Shown piece by piece: positions 34,145-43,700 of a DNA stretch of 64,000 nucleotides. Numbering within the stretch: position 1 is the stretch's first letter; each line of letters starts with the position of its first letter. The stretch is from JACPYM01 sp963699175 (GTDB lineage: Bacteria > Acidobacteriota > Blastocatellia > RBC074), in the NCBI GenBank assembly GCA_963699175.1, contig OY969418.1, positions 6,386,001-6,450,000 of the forward strand, read 5' to 3'. The notes under the pieces are model-generated. The model made no database searches and was not told where the DNA came from. It worked only from the letters and a program-made list of their open reading frames with translations. The position numbers and the translations under genes are program-made.

Positions 34145-35953
34145 ATGCACATTCTATGGAAGTACCTTCGCTCGCTGCGCTGGTGGGTGGCGTTATCTTT
34201 GTTGCTGGCCGGCTTGGCGCAGACCTTGACGTTAGTTGATCCTCTGATCTTCGGCAGAATCATTGATCAATACGCCCTCAACCCGGACAACAAGCCGGAC
34301 GAGGTGCTCGTCCGGGGCGCGTTATGGTGGCTCCTGATCGCGGCGGCGGTCGCCCTGGCAGCCCGGCTGGCCAAGACCTTTCAGGATTATGTCCTGACGC
34401 TCGTCGTGCAGAAGTTCGGTATGCAGGTCTTCAACGACGGCTTGCGCCAAACGCTCCGGCTCTCGTTTCAAGAGTTCGAGGATCGGAGTAGCGGCGAGAC
34501 CATGGCGATGCTGCAAAAGGTGCGGAACGACACCGAGCGGTTTATCAATGCCTTCGTCAACATCCTCTTCTCGTCCCTGGTCGGCATCGGCTTTCTGGTC
34601 TGGTACGGGATCACCAAACATTGGCTGCTCATTCCGGTCTTTCTCCTCGGCGTCCTGGTACTCGGCGGGCTGACCGGCCTGCTCAGCCAAAAGATGAAGT
34701 CGGTGCAGCGCGCAATCTTCCGCGAGACGGCCAAGATGTCAGGCTCGATCACCGAATCGTTGCGCAACATCGAGCTGGTTAAGAGCCTGGGACTGACCTA
34801 CCCAGAGATCCGCCGCTTGCAGTCGTACACCAGGAAGATCTTCGATCTCGAAATGGAGAAGGTGAAGAAGGTCCGCACTCTCTCGCTGCTCCAAGGCACG
34901 CTGATCAATCTGCTCAAGCAGTCCATTCTCTTCATCCTGTTGTGGTTGATCTTTCGCAAGACGCTTACGGCGGGCGAGCTTATCGCGATGCAGTTCATCC
35001 TCAATACAATCTTCGTCCCGCTGCAGGACCTGGGCCGGATCATTTTGAATTACCGCGAGGCCGAGGCCTCGATGCAGATGTTTGACGAACTGATGAAAAA
35101 GCCGGTCGAAAGACGGCCGGAAGAACCAGTGGACGTCGGTGAAATAGAAGACCTCCAGTTTGAGGACGTCGTTTTCAGACACCGCACCGCGAAGGAAAAC
35201 GCGATAGATCACATCTCCTTCAAAGCCCGGCTGGGCGACACCATCGCCTTCGTCGGGCCTTCGGGGTCAGGGAAGTCCACCCTAGTCAAATTGCTGGTCG
35301 GGCTTTACAAGCCGATCAGCGGCACGATCTATATTGACGGCGTCCCCGTCAACGAACTTCGCTACAACCAAGTCCGGCGGCAGATCGGGTTTGTAACCCA
35401 GGACCCCCAGCTTTTTTCGGGCACCATCCGCGAGAATCTGTTGTTCGTCAAGCCGGATGCCAGCGACGAAGAGATGCTTACCGCGCTGCGACAGGCCTCC
35501 ACCACCCAGTTGATGGAGCGCTCCGGTAAAGGCCTAGATACACGTCTGGGTGAGAGCGGGCTGCGAGTGTCGGGCGGAGAGCGCCAGCGCCTGTCAATCG
35601 CCCGCGCCCTGTTGCGCCGCCCGCGCCTGCTCATCTTTGACGAGGCAACTTCGGCGCTCGATTCGATCACTGAACAAGAGATCACGACCGCCGTTCGCAG
35701 GGTGTCGGGCAGCAAAGAGCACATGGTGATTTTGATCGCGCACCGGCTGAGCACCGTCTTACACGCCGATACCATTTATGTGCTAGAAAAAGGTAGGATC
35801 ACCGAGTCGGGGACGCACGACCTGCTGCTCGAAAAGAAAGGCTTGTACTACGCGATGTGGAGGCAGCAAGTGGGTGAAAGGGACTCGCGGAACTTCCGGC
35901 CAGCCGACGAGGACCATCTCGGCGAACCCGAGACGGAGTCGTCAATCGCCTGA
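34145..35953 (+). CDS. ABC exporter, fused membrane and ATPase domains (MsbA-like half transporter)
   Basis: A 602-aa protein. Residues ~1-320 form a six-helix ABC exporter membrane domain ('WVALSLLLAGLAQTLTLVD', 'LLIAAAVALAARLAKTF'). Residues ~340-575 form the nucleotide-binding domain: Walker A 'GPSGSGKST' (371-379), Q-loop 'VTQDPQLFS', signature 'VSGGERQR', Walker B 'LLIFDEATSALD', H-loop 'IAHRLST'. All ATPase motifs are intact. It works as a dimer to export lipids, peptides or drugs; the substrate is not evident. It is preceded by a 386-base region and is followed by a methyltransferase gene. Confidence 0.92.
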   Translation: MHILWKYLRSLRWWVALSLLLAGLAQTLTLVDPLIFGRIIDQYALNPDNKPDEVLVRGALWWLLIAAAVALAARLAKTFQDYVLTLVVQKFGMQVFNDGLRQTLRLSFQEFEDRSSGETMAMLQKVRNDTERFINAFVNILFSSLVGIGFLVWYGITKHWLLIPVFLLGVLVLGGLTGLLSQKMKSVQRAIFRETAKMSGSITESLRNIELVKSLGLTYPEIRRLQSYTRKIFDLEMEKVKKVRTLSLLQGTLINLLKQSILFILLWLIFRKTLTAGELIAMQFILNTIFVPLQDLGRIILNYREAEASMQMFDELMKKPVERRPEEPVDVGEIEDLQFEDVVFRHRTAKENAIDHISFKARLGDTIAFVGPSGSGKSTLVKLLVGLYKPISGTIYIDGVPVNELRYNQVRRQIGFVTQDPQLFSGTIRENLLFVKPDASDEEMLTALRQASTTQLMERSGKGLDTRLGESGLRVSGGERQRLSIARALLRRPRLLIFDEATSALDSITEQEITTAVRRVSGSKEHMVILIAHRLSTVLHADTIYVLEKGRITESGTHDLLLEKKGLYYAMWRQQVGERDSRNFRPADEDHLGEPETESSIA

Positions 35954-36037
35954 TTCAGGATGCGCATCTCACTGCTTCATTGTCCACTGAGCATCGCGTA
36001 AGATTGGCCCTCGTAATCAACCATCAGGAAAGCTTGT

Positions 36038-36793
36038 ATGGAAAAAACTCAAGACGCATACGGCCAACAGTTACTGGCGCAGTTCCACGGTAAGATGCCG
36101 ACGGCGGAATTCATCGAGCGGGACGACAACTATCTTGATACCGGCTCTGTGGCGGGCTTGTATTTTTCCGAGTATGAACAATGGTGGCCGCTCGAACAGC
36201 AAGCAGTGGAACGGGCAAAGGGCCGAGTTTTAGATATCGGTTGCGGCGCCGGTCGGCACTCGCTCCACCTCCAGCAAAAAGGCTTTGAGGTGACGGCGAT
36301 TGATAATTCGCCGGGCGCCATCGAGGTTTGCCGATTGCGGGGCTTGAAAAATGCGGTGGTCAGATCAATTGCCGAGGTTGACGAGTTTGAGCCAAACTCA
36401 TTTGATACCGTTTTAATGCTTGGCAATAACTTCGGCCTGTTCGGCGATGCGGAAAACGCAAAACTGATTCTAGCAAAACTGACCCGCATCACTTCTCCGG
36501 CTGCACAAATCATTGCCGGGAGTCGCGACCCCTACAAGACCGATAGTCCGGATCATTTGGAGTATCACGAATTCAACCGCCAGCGGGGCCGCATGCCAGG
36601 CCAGATAAAGATGCGCGTTAGGTACAGAAAAGCCGTCGGAGCTTGGTTTGATTACCTTTTCGTGTCGCCCGACGAGATGCGGGAAATATTGGTCGGCACC
36701 GCTTGGCACATTGAAGAATTGATCGAATCAGGGGAAGCCAATTACTTCGCCATCATAGGTAAAACTGCTACTGATTCCCAAAGAGTGGGATGA
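36038..36793 (+). CDS. Class I SAM-dependent methyltransferase
   Basis: A 251-aa protein with the Rossmann-type motif I 'VLDIGCGAGRHS' (residues 64-75), acidic motif II 'VTAIDNSPGAI', and a post-motif region 'FDTVLMLGNNFGLFG'. It transfers a methyl group from S-adenosylmethionine to an unidentified acceptor. It starts 84 bases after the ABC exporter gene on the same strand, which may mean co-transcription but no functional link is evident. The ATG follows AGGAAAGCTTGT. Confidence 0.9.
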   Translation: MEKTQDAYGQQLLAQFHGKMPTAEFIERDDNYLDTGSVAGLYFSEYEQWWPLEQQAVERAKGRVLDIGCGAGRHSLHLQQKGFEVTAIDNSPGAIEVCRLRGLKNAVVRSIAEVDEFEPNSFDTVLMLGNNFGLFGDAENAKLILAKLTRITSPAAQIIAGSRDPYKTDSPDHLEYHEFNRQRGRMPGQIKMRVRYRKAVGAWFDYLFVSPDEMREILVGTAWHIEELIESGEANYFAIIGKTATDSQRVG

Positions 36794-36869
36794 GCGGCAG
36801 ATAAAGTTGAGCAGTTGAGAGAAGAAACGATTGCGGCTACAACTGACCGGGCTTTGGCAGCACTACACC

Positions 36870-37086
36870 GCGCGTTTTGCAATGACTGCCTGCCTTGTCT
36901 GGAGCTTTTCTCGAAGCGTTGTGTCCGCGTAATGAATGCGTAGCGAGGCGTTGAGCATCGCAACCGGTTTGGACGAGCGGCTCGGAGCTGACCGAGCGGG
37001 TCAAGCGCATTCTTGACGTTGCCCGCGCTGCCGTGCGTATACTCAGGGCTGGTAATCACTAGCGCATCAGTGGCGGCGACTTTCAA
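36870..37086 (-). pseudogene. NADPH-dependent FMN-reductase remnant
   Basis: On the minus strand 'ATDALVITSPEYTHGSAGN' followed by 'VKNALD' is the flavodoxin-like signature of the NADPH-dependent FMN reductase (azoreductase-like) family. Beyond it the frame must shift to follow a plausible continuation, and there are in-frame stops ('KRAV' then TAG). Both ends are missing. It is a decayed gene with no surviving start. Confidence 0.7.
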
Positions 37087-37125
37087 ACTGCCACCTCATC
37101 ACTTGAGTGAAGGAGAGAAGTAACG

Positions 37126-39279
37126 ATGAATGTATCTATGCCTGTGGGGCCTGTGGGGCCTGTGGGGCCTGTGGGGCCTGTGGGGCTCGTAGGGAGTGTA
37201 GGAAAATTCCGAGCAGCGAAGTTCTGGGCCCGCCTGTTGCTGTGTCTAGGTGTATTGGCTTCGGCAAATGCTGCTATCAAAATGAGCCAAGCTGCCGGTC
37301 GCCTGACCAGCCCGCCAACTCAGGAAGTGGCGCGCGCTGCCACTGAGGAATTGTTGGCGGATGATGGAACCGTCGAAACTTTCATTTCCGACAACAGCGC
37401 CATTGTGGTTAACCGGTTGACGCCGTCTGCCTATCCGGCGACCTTGCAGGCCATTCGCCTGACGTTCCCGCAGGTGCTGGGACTTCCCAGCCCTGTCGGA
37501 GCGCAAGTGAAGCTGGTCGCCTTTGTCGGTGCGGCGGGCACGACGCAGCCGCCCGCTAACCCTACTCTCTTGGTTAACCAGACCGTCACAATCCCGGGGT
37601 CGGCTACCTCAGGTTTTGTTGATTTTACTATCGAGAACGGCCCCACGATCACTGCGGGAGATTTTTACGTCGGCTTCCAAGCGCCGAATCCGTTTAGGGG
37701 CGTAGTTTTTGCTGTTGATGTCAACGGCGCTCAGCGGCGACGCACCTTCGCTTCGGTCAATAACGGCGCTACTTTTACCGGCCCACTGACGCTGCAGGGC
37801 ACGGTGACCCCGATCAATATACTGATGCGCGCCGTCGTGATGAACGACACGCCCGCCACCGCGCGGATCAGCGTCCCGGCCTCTTTCAGCTTTAGCAATT
37901 CCGGCGTCGGTGTTGCGCAACAACAGACCCTGCCCGTAGCCAATACTGGAGGCGCGGCGTTGACCATTACCAGCATTACCTCAAGCAATCCGCAATTCGC
38001 GGTGGTTTCGCCGTCCTTACCATTGACAATTGCGGCGAATGGACAGGCGCAGATTGCGTTGCGCTTCACGCCTTCCAGCGCGGGCGCGCAGAGTGGCACG
38101 TTGACGATTGCCAGCAACGACCCGGCGAGACCTTCTACTAGCATTCCACTCAGCGGGTTTGGCGGGACAACACTGCCAGCCACCGTTTTCATCAATTCTG
38201 GCGCGGGCGTTGCTGGCTCCATTTCGGCTCCGGCTTCCGGCGGTGCTGGCGTCCTGTTCGCCACACAGTACGCGATCTTCGTCCCCGCTGGCGTGACACA
38301 ATTGAAACTCGACCTGACTGGCAATCAAGACGTAGACCTCTTTGCGCGCTTCAATCAGCGCGTGACTCTTTCTGGCGGCATTGTGCAGGCGGATCACAGC
38401 TCAACCAACACCACCACTTCGCCGGAGACGATCGTTATCACCGCGGGCGGATCACCAGCATTGCAATCCGGTCTGTACTACATTGCTGTCGGAAACTATG
38501 GCCCCGGCGCGGCGAACTTCACGCTGACGGCAACCCTCACTGGCGGCACTGTACCTGGTGCAACCGCGACAGTTTCGGCGGCAAGTTTTCTGGGAACGGA
38601 AGCGTCCGCAGAACAGATCGTCGCCTGCTTCGGTACCAATCTGGCGACCGGGACACAGGTTGCGGGTGCGCTGCCTTTGCCCACTACACTTTTGGGCACT
38701 ACGGTCAAGATCAGAGATAGTGCGGGAACAGAACGCTCCGCTCCGCTCTTCTTCGTCTCGCCGGGCCAGATCAATGCGTTGATTCCGGCTGGCACGGTCA
38801 CCGGCTCGGCGCAGGTCGTCATCACCAGCGGTGACGGAAAGATTTCCACGGGCACAATCCTCATCTCCAGCGTTGCGCCGGGCCTGTTCAGTGCTAACGC
38901 CAACGGGCAAGGGGTTCCGGCTGCCACTGCTTTGCGGGTTAAGGCCGACGGCGCGCAGATCTACGAAGCGTTGTCGCGCTTTGACACCGCTCTGGGCGGT
39001 TTCGTCGCCGTGCCGATTGATCTAGGCGCGGTCGGCGATCAGGTCTTCCTGATCCTCAATGGCACTGGCATCCGCGGGCGCAGCAGCCTAACTGCAGTGA
39101 CGGCGACCATCGGGGGTGTCGCCGCACAGGTGAGTTTCGCCGGGCCGCAAAGCGATTTCGTTGGCCTAGATCAGATCAACGTGGGGATTCCGCGCAGCCT
39201 GAGCGGGCGCGGTGACGTGGACGTGGTTTTGAACGTGGATGGAAAGCCGACCAACACTGTCAGAGTCAACATCAAGTGA
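37126..39279 (+). CDS. Secreted protein with N-terminal PVG repeat, choice-of-anchor and TIGR03437 domains
   Basis: A 717-aa exported protein. It begins with an unusual repeat of Pro-Val-Gly encoded by a 9-bp tandem repeat, then a signal peptide ('WARLLLCLGVLASANA'). Residues ~270-350 form an immunoglobulin-like domain of the choice-of-anchor D/SPD-2 kind ('SFSNSGVGVAQQQTLPVAN'); residues ~360-480 resemble a PPC-type beta domain ('FVPAGVTQLKLDLTGNQDV'); the C-terminal ~230 residues match TIGR03437 ('VSAASFLGTEASAEQIVAC', 'LDQINVGIPRSLSGRGDVD'). It is probably surface displayed. AAGGAGAGAAG precedes the ATG. Confidence 0.85.
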   Translation: MNVSMPVGPVGPVGPVGPVGLVGSVGKFRAAKFWARLLLCLGVLASANAAIKMSQAAGRLTSPPTQEVARAATEELLADDGTVETFISDNSAIVVNRLTPSAYPATLQAIRLTFPQVLGLPSPVGAQVKLVAFVGAAGTTQPPANPTLLVNQTVTIPGSATSGFVDFTIENGPTITAGDFYVGFQAPNPFRGVVFAVDVNGAQRRRTFASVNNGATFTGPLTLQGTVTPINILMRAVVMNDTPATARISVPASFSFSNSGVGVAQQQTLPVANTGGAALTITSITSSNPQFAVVSPSLPLTIAANGQAQIALRFTPSSAGAQSGTLTIASNDPARPSTSIPLSGFGGTTLPATVFINSGAGVAGSISAPASGGAGVLFATQYAIFVPAGVTQLKLDLTGNQDVDLFARFNQRVTLSGGIVQADHSSTNTTTSPETIVITAGGSPALQSGLYYIAVGNYGPGAANFTLTATLTGGTVPGATATVSAASFLGTEASAEQIVACFGTNLATGTQVAGALPLPTTLLGTTVKIRDSAGTERSAPLFFVSPGQINALIPAGTVTGSAQVVITSGDGKISTGTILISSVAPGLFSANANGQGVPAATALRVKADGAQIYEALSRFDTALGGFVAVPIDLGAVGDQVFLILNGTGIRGRSSLTAVTATIGGVAAQVSFAGPQSDFVGLDQINVGIPRSLSGRGDVDVVLNVDGKPTNTVRVNIK
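37141..37185 (+). repeat. 9-bp tandem repeat (5 copies) in the 5' coding end
   Basis: CCTGTGGGG occurs five times in tandem from 37141 to 37185, with a variant beyond. The unit is a multiple of three, so copy-number change would lengthen or shorten the N-terminal Pro-Val-Gly stretch without breaking the frame. Confidence 0.95.
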
Positions 39280-39311
39280 ACCTGTAGCGCGGTAAGAGTT
39301 GAAAGCTTAGC

Positions 39312-39440
39312 TTGCTCGCGGCGGAGCGACAGCGGCAACGTGGTGGCGGCGCGCAGTACGCCAATTCACTATCCGATCGCAGTTTGATGTTGCTGCTCTA
39401 CTACCGGCTTGGCATTTCGCAGGACTTCTTGACTCTCTTA
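39312..39440 (+). pseudogene. Possible transposase N-terminal remnant
   Basis: The frame 'ANSLSDRSLMLLLYYRLGI' followed by 'SQDFLTLLFEARKQ' resembles the N-terminal helix-turn-helix of IS5/IS1182-type transposases ('LLMLLVYYRL...DFLGFLFG'). It has no catalytic part. The call is tentative and based on pattern only. Confidence 0.35.
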
Positions 39441-39488
39441 TTCGAAGCCCGAAAACAAGAGCGTCATCTGCCGCAGCATTCTATCAGT

Positions 39489-39533
39489 GCGCTCCTTATG
39501 GGCAGCGGTCTTGCCGCTGCCCATAAGGAGCGC
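39489..39533. terminator. 20-bp perfect inverted repeat between convergent genes
   Basis: Arms 39489-39508 and 39514-39533 are exact reverse complements around a 5-base loop. It lies between the stop codons of two convergent genes (39279 and 39558), so it may be a bidirectional terminator, although the T-run is short. It could also be the end of a lost insertion sequence. Confidence 0.6.
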
Positions 39534-39557
39534 CTCCCGAAGAACTAACGTGGGCGT

Positions 39558-40271
39558 TTATTTAGCCCGTTCAAGCGTCGCACGTTCATCTTCGATGACA
39601 GGAAGATTGACGGGTCGCTCGAAACGGATGCGCAAGATCGTGCCGGGCTGCAACCTGATGTCGTTGCCCTTTGAAAGCAGGACGCCCGCTAACGCTCCTC
39701 CACCCGTTGAGGCGGCTGCGCCACTGAGATCGCCTCCGGCGCCGCCGATGATCACACCGCCCAGGCCGCCCAGCGTCGCACCCGTGCCGGCGTTCTTCGC
39801 GGTTCGCCCGGCCGAGCGCCCGGCGCCGACTTTGCCCTCTCCATCCTTAGACTTCAGTTTCTCGTCATTGCTGAAATCATCAATCGCGGTGATGACCGTC
39901 GAAACTTTCTCAGTACCGTAAGGGAGCCGCATCGTCTCGAAGACGATGGTCATCGTCGCCTGCTTTTGCGGGCGGCGCGCCGCTCGGACTTGCGCGACAC
40001 GCCCGAAGAACTCCGTGCCACGCGGGATGGTGACGCGCCCGTCGGCGGCGCGCACCGGTTCGTAAAGCACCGCCGTGACTTGATCGCCGACTTCGCTCAG
40101 TTTCGAGCTGAGCTGTGTTTGCAGCGAGAGCCGCGCTGTCGCGCCGGACTCTATGATGGCGCGATCAGGTTGCTGTTGCTTTGGTTGCTCTTGCGCCAGC
40201 GCACTGCCACTCACAATGAGCAGAGCGCAGAAAGTAGATAAAAGAATCTTTTGTAATGGGCTAATTCTCAT
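39558..40271 (-). CDS. Secreted Gly-rich envelope protein, unassigned
   Basis: A 237-aa protein with a signal peptide ('ILLSTFCALLIVSGSALA'), a beta-rich domain ('VRAADGRVTIPRGTEFFGR', 'QATMTIVFETMRLPYG'), a glycine-zipper segment ('GGLGGVIIGGAGGDLSGAA') that suggests membrane or outer-membrane insertion, and a short conserved end ('LQPGTILRIRFERPVNLP'). The 'IPRGT...G.V..V' pattern recalls TrbI/VirB10-like folds, but no type IV genes are nearby. The ATG at 40271 follows GCAGGAG. Function unknown. Confidence 0.7.
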   Translation of the reverse strand: MRISPLQKILLSTFCALLIVSGSALAQEQPKQQQPDRAIIESGATARLSLQTQLSSKLSEVGDQVTAVLYEPVRAADGRVTIPRGTEFFGRVAQVRAARRPQKQATMTIVFETMRLPYGTEKVSTVITAIDDFSNDEKLKSKDGEGKVGAGRSAGRTAKNAGTGATLGGLGGVIIGGAGGDLSGAAASTGGGALAGVLLSKGNDIRLQPGTILRIRFERPVNLPVIEDERATLERAK

Positions 40272-40760
40272 TTCGAATCTCCTGCTTTCCCTGTTCGGTT
40301 CAGGATTGTGTCTCGGTTTGCGGGGTATCAAATATCCCGTTGCAAGCTAAGTGCCGCAGGCTTATTTGGGCTCTCAACCATTGGTCGTTTGATAAGACGG
40401 TGGAGATTGCGCAGGCTGGCGCGTGCGGACTGCGTGTTTAAGAACTCGTTCGTGCAGTTGCGCGGTTCACACTGATCAGTATACTGTTGATCTTCGTCAC
40501 ACCAGTCCGCAGCCTACCCCTTAGCGCTTGTCGGATTTTGTCACACTCTTGAGCACTCAACTACGCGCGAACTTCGTAGCTGCCAGTGCTAAGTTTAATA
40601 AAAGCCCGATTTCCTGCCGACCTACAGCAGTTAGAGCAGCGGCATAAGGCTTGCGCTATTGTGACAACGATGAGGCTGAGTAGTTACTCATTCTTCCTAA
40701 AACTTAACAGACTGAAAACTCACTTGGGTGTTTACTCCTAAACCCAGAAGGTTACGCACT
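40272..40760. other. 489-base divergent intergenic region
   Basis: It separates the Gly-rich envelope gene from the S8 protease gene. It presumably contains both promoters, but I can support no specific site, repeat or RNA gene in it. Confidence 0.45.
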
Positions 40761-43700
40761 ATGCCAAAGCAGTATCACCGGCAACTGGCCTTCTACGTTG
40801 CTGCCTTTGTTCTTCTCGTCATCATTTTCGTTCTGAACCTGGCTACAGCCCGAACTAGCGCGAGCAGTACCGCGACGCGAACGTTGCAGGATCAGTTGCG
40901 CGAGCTTGACGATCAACTCCGCGATTCACGTTTGTTACTCTTGCGCACTGGGACGTTCGACCCGCTCAGTGGCGAGCCACCCGCCGTTCGCGTCGGTGCG
41001 GGACAGTTGGAGACGACCAGCTTGAGTGCGCGCTCGGCGAGACTTGCGGCGAAGGCCCAGCAAACGGGCGAAAGTAGCTCCGCCTATTACATCGTGCAAT
41101 ACCCGGATCGCATCAGGCTGGCGCAGGCAGAGAGCCTACGAGCTGATGGGCACGAGGTAGTCGGATACTTGGCGAACAATGCTTACATCGTCAAAGCGGC
41201 CCGCACCGCAGCGAGCCGCTTACAGGCGGCGCAAGCGCGTGGCGATTTCCGCTGGGTTGGCGCTTACGGCGCGGGACTGAAAGTCGAGCCGACGCTCGCA
41301 CAGATGGCAGACAGTGTAGCCAGCGGAACTGCCGGACTGGACACGACGCAGACGGTGGCAGTTTCATTTCTGAGCTTTCGCGGCGAAAACTCAAAGGCTA
41401 TCCGCCAAGCGGTCAGCGGATTTAATTTGGCTGCAGAGCCGATTATCGAAGAGCGTAATGACGAGCGTACCTGGGGCGTTGTGTTTGTCACGCCTGCTGA
41501 ACTGCCGAATTTAGTCACCGCCCTCGCCACGGTCGAAGGAGTTGAGTGGATCGAACAGCGGCAGCAGCACCGCTTACGCAACGACAACGGCGTGCGGATT
41601 GTGCAAACGGGGATTGCCGGGACGGACACACCGCTCTACCGTCACGGCCTTACAGGCGCGGGACAAGTTTACGGCACGGCGGATTCAGGGCTTGACGCCG
41701 ATCACGCGCAATTCAGACTCGACGGTTCGGCCTCGGCTCAAACGCTTTCTTTCGCGGTAACGACCAGAAATCTCCTCGGCGGTTTGCTTCCCGTCAACAT
41801 CACCAATCCGAACAACAAAATCCTGGCTTATTACGTGCTCGGCAGCGGCGACCTAATTGACAGCGCGGCCAACCCGAACGGCGGCAAGGTACTGGACGCG
41901 AGTCAGCGCAGAGGCACCGGCAACAATGCACGCTATTTGAACGCGGTCGCTTACGACGACAGCGACGGCGGCTACCACGGCACGGCCACAACCAGCGTAG
42001 CGGTGGGGCGGGACTTCAATGCAGATGGCACAGGCGCGGTGCCAGGCATTGCTTCGCGCACCAGCGGCGATGGCGTTGCGCCTGACGCTCGCATTGTCTT
42101 TCAAGACTCCGGTCATCCAAGTGGCCAACTGTCTGGTGTGGATAACGTCAGCCAGGCGCTCGTCCATCAGCAGGCTTACAGCAGTGGCGTGCGCGTGCAC
42201 AACAACAGCTACGGCCCTGACCCGCCAGTCTCCTACGACCAAGATGCCGCCGATATTGATGACCTAATGTGGCGGCTGCGCGATTACAACATCTTCTACT
42301 CGGCGGGGAATGACGGCGCGGCAGCCAGGCAAATCTCGAACGCGGCCAAGAACAACGTGGTTGTTGCCGCTACCGCCAGCCCGACCAGCGGCGGCGATGT
42401 CGAGAATCTAGCAAGCTACAGCAGCCACGGCCCGACGCTCGACGGGCGCATCAAACCGGACATCGCTACGCCCGGCGCGGTGCGCGCCGCGACCGAAAAC
42501 AGCGGCGTGTCGTCTTCCTTCGGCAACTCGACTTCGCGCACGGCGCAGGATGCGGGAGTCAACCCAACTGACCCCGACAACAACCGGAGCCTGGCCTTGA
42601 CCAGCGGCACCAGCTTCTCTTCGCCGATGGCTGCTGGCGGGGCCTTGCTCGTGCGCCAATATTTCACCGATGGTTATTATCCGAGCGGGTCGCGCAACAC
42701 GCAGAATAGTTTCAACCCATCAAACGCGCTCGTCAAAGCGACTATTCTCAATTCGGGTCGCAATATGACTGGCCGTTACACAGCGAGCGACGGCAGGCAG
42801 GGGGCGAGCGGACCGCTGCCGAACTTCGGCCAAGGCTGGGGGCGTATGGCGCTTGATGACGCGCTCTATTTCGTGGGTGACCGGCGCGAACTGCGCGTGG
42901 TGGCCGACATCTTCAACGGCGTGACAGGAGCGGACGGGACGCGGCCCGCGCCGAACGCGGCGCTCACGACGGGCGAGACGCACAGCTATCAAATCACGAA
43001 TGTGAACACGGTCGAGCCGCTGCGCATCACGTTGGTGTGGAGCGATCCGAAAGCCTCTGTCGGCGCGCAGGTTGCGCTGGTCAACAACCTTGATCTAGAA
43101 GTGATTGATCCACAAGGCAACGCCTATCGTGGCAACGCCAGTTTCACCAACGCCTATTCGCAACCGGCCAACGGCGCTGCCTTCGATAACCGCAACCCGG
43201 TCGAGGCCGTCTATATCGCAGCGCCCGTTGCTGGCACCTACACCGTGCGCGTGATTGGCGCGAACGTGCCGGGCAACGGCAGCCGGCAGGTCATCGCACA
43301 ACCCGGCAACCAGCCGATTGATTCAAACCGTCAGGGCTACGCTTTGATTGCAACGGGCAGCTTCACAGCGGGCGCGCCGGTTGCCACCAACACTGTCGCT
43401 TCGGTTGATGCCGCGAGTTTTGGGCGGGCGGCGGCGCCTGGACAGATTCTCGCAGCCTTCGGCACAGGGTTCTCGGCGGGAACTACGCTGAGCACAGCGG
43501 CTGGCAGCACGCCACTGCCGACGCAACTGGGCGGCGTCTCAATTCGCGTGAACGGCATTCTTGCGCCACTCTTCTTCGTGGGCGTCGGCGGTGATATAGG
43601 CGCAGGCAGTTTTCAGATCAACTACCAACTCCCGTATGAAACCTCGCCGGGCACGGCTTTTGTCGAAGTGCTCAGCAACGGCGCACCCGTCGGGAGTGAG

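Noticed and set aside
37083..37280. Collagen-like Thr-Gly-Pro frame on the minus strand
   Set aside because: It is the antisense of the CCTGTGGGG tandem repeat in the well-supported + strand gene.
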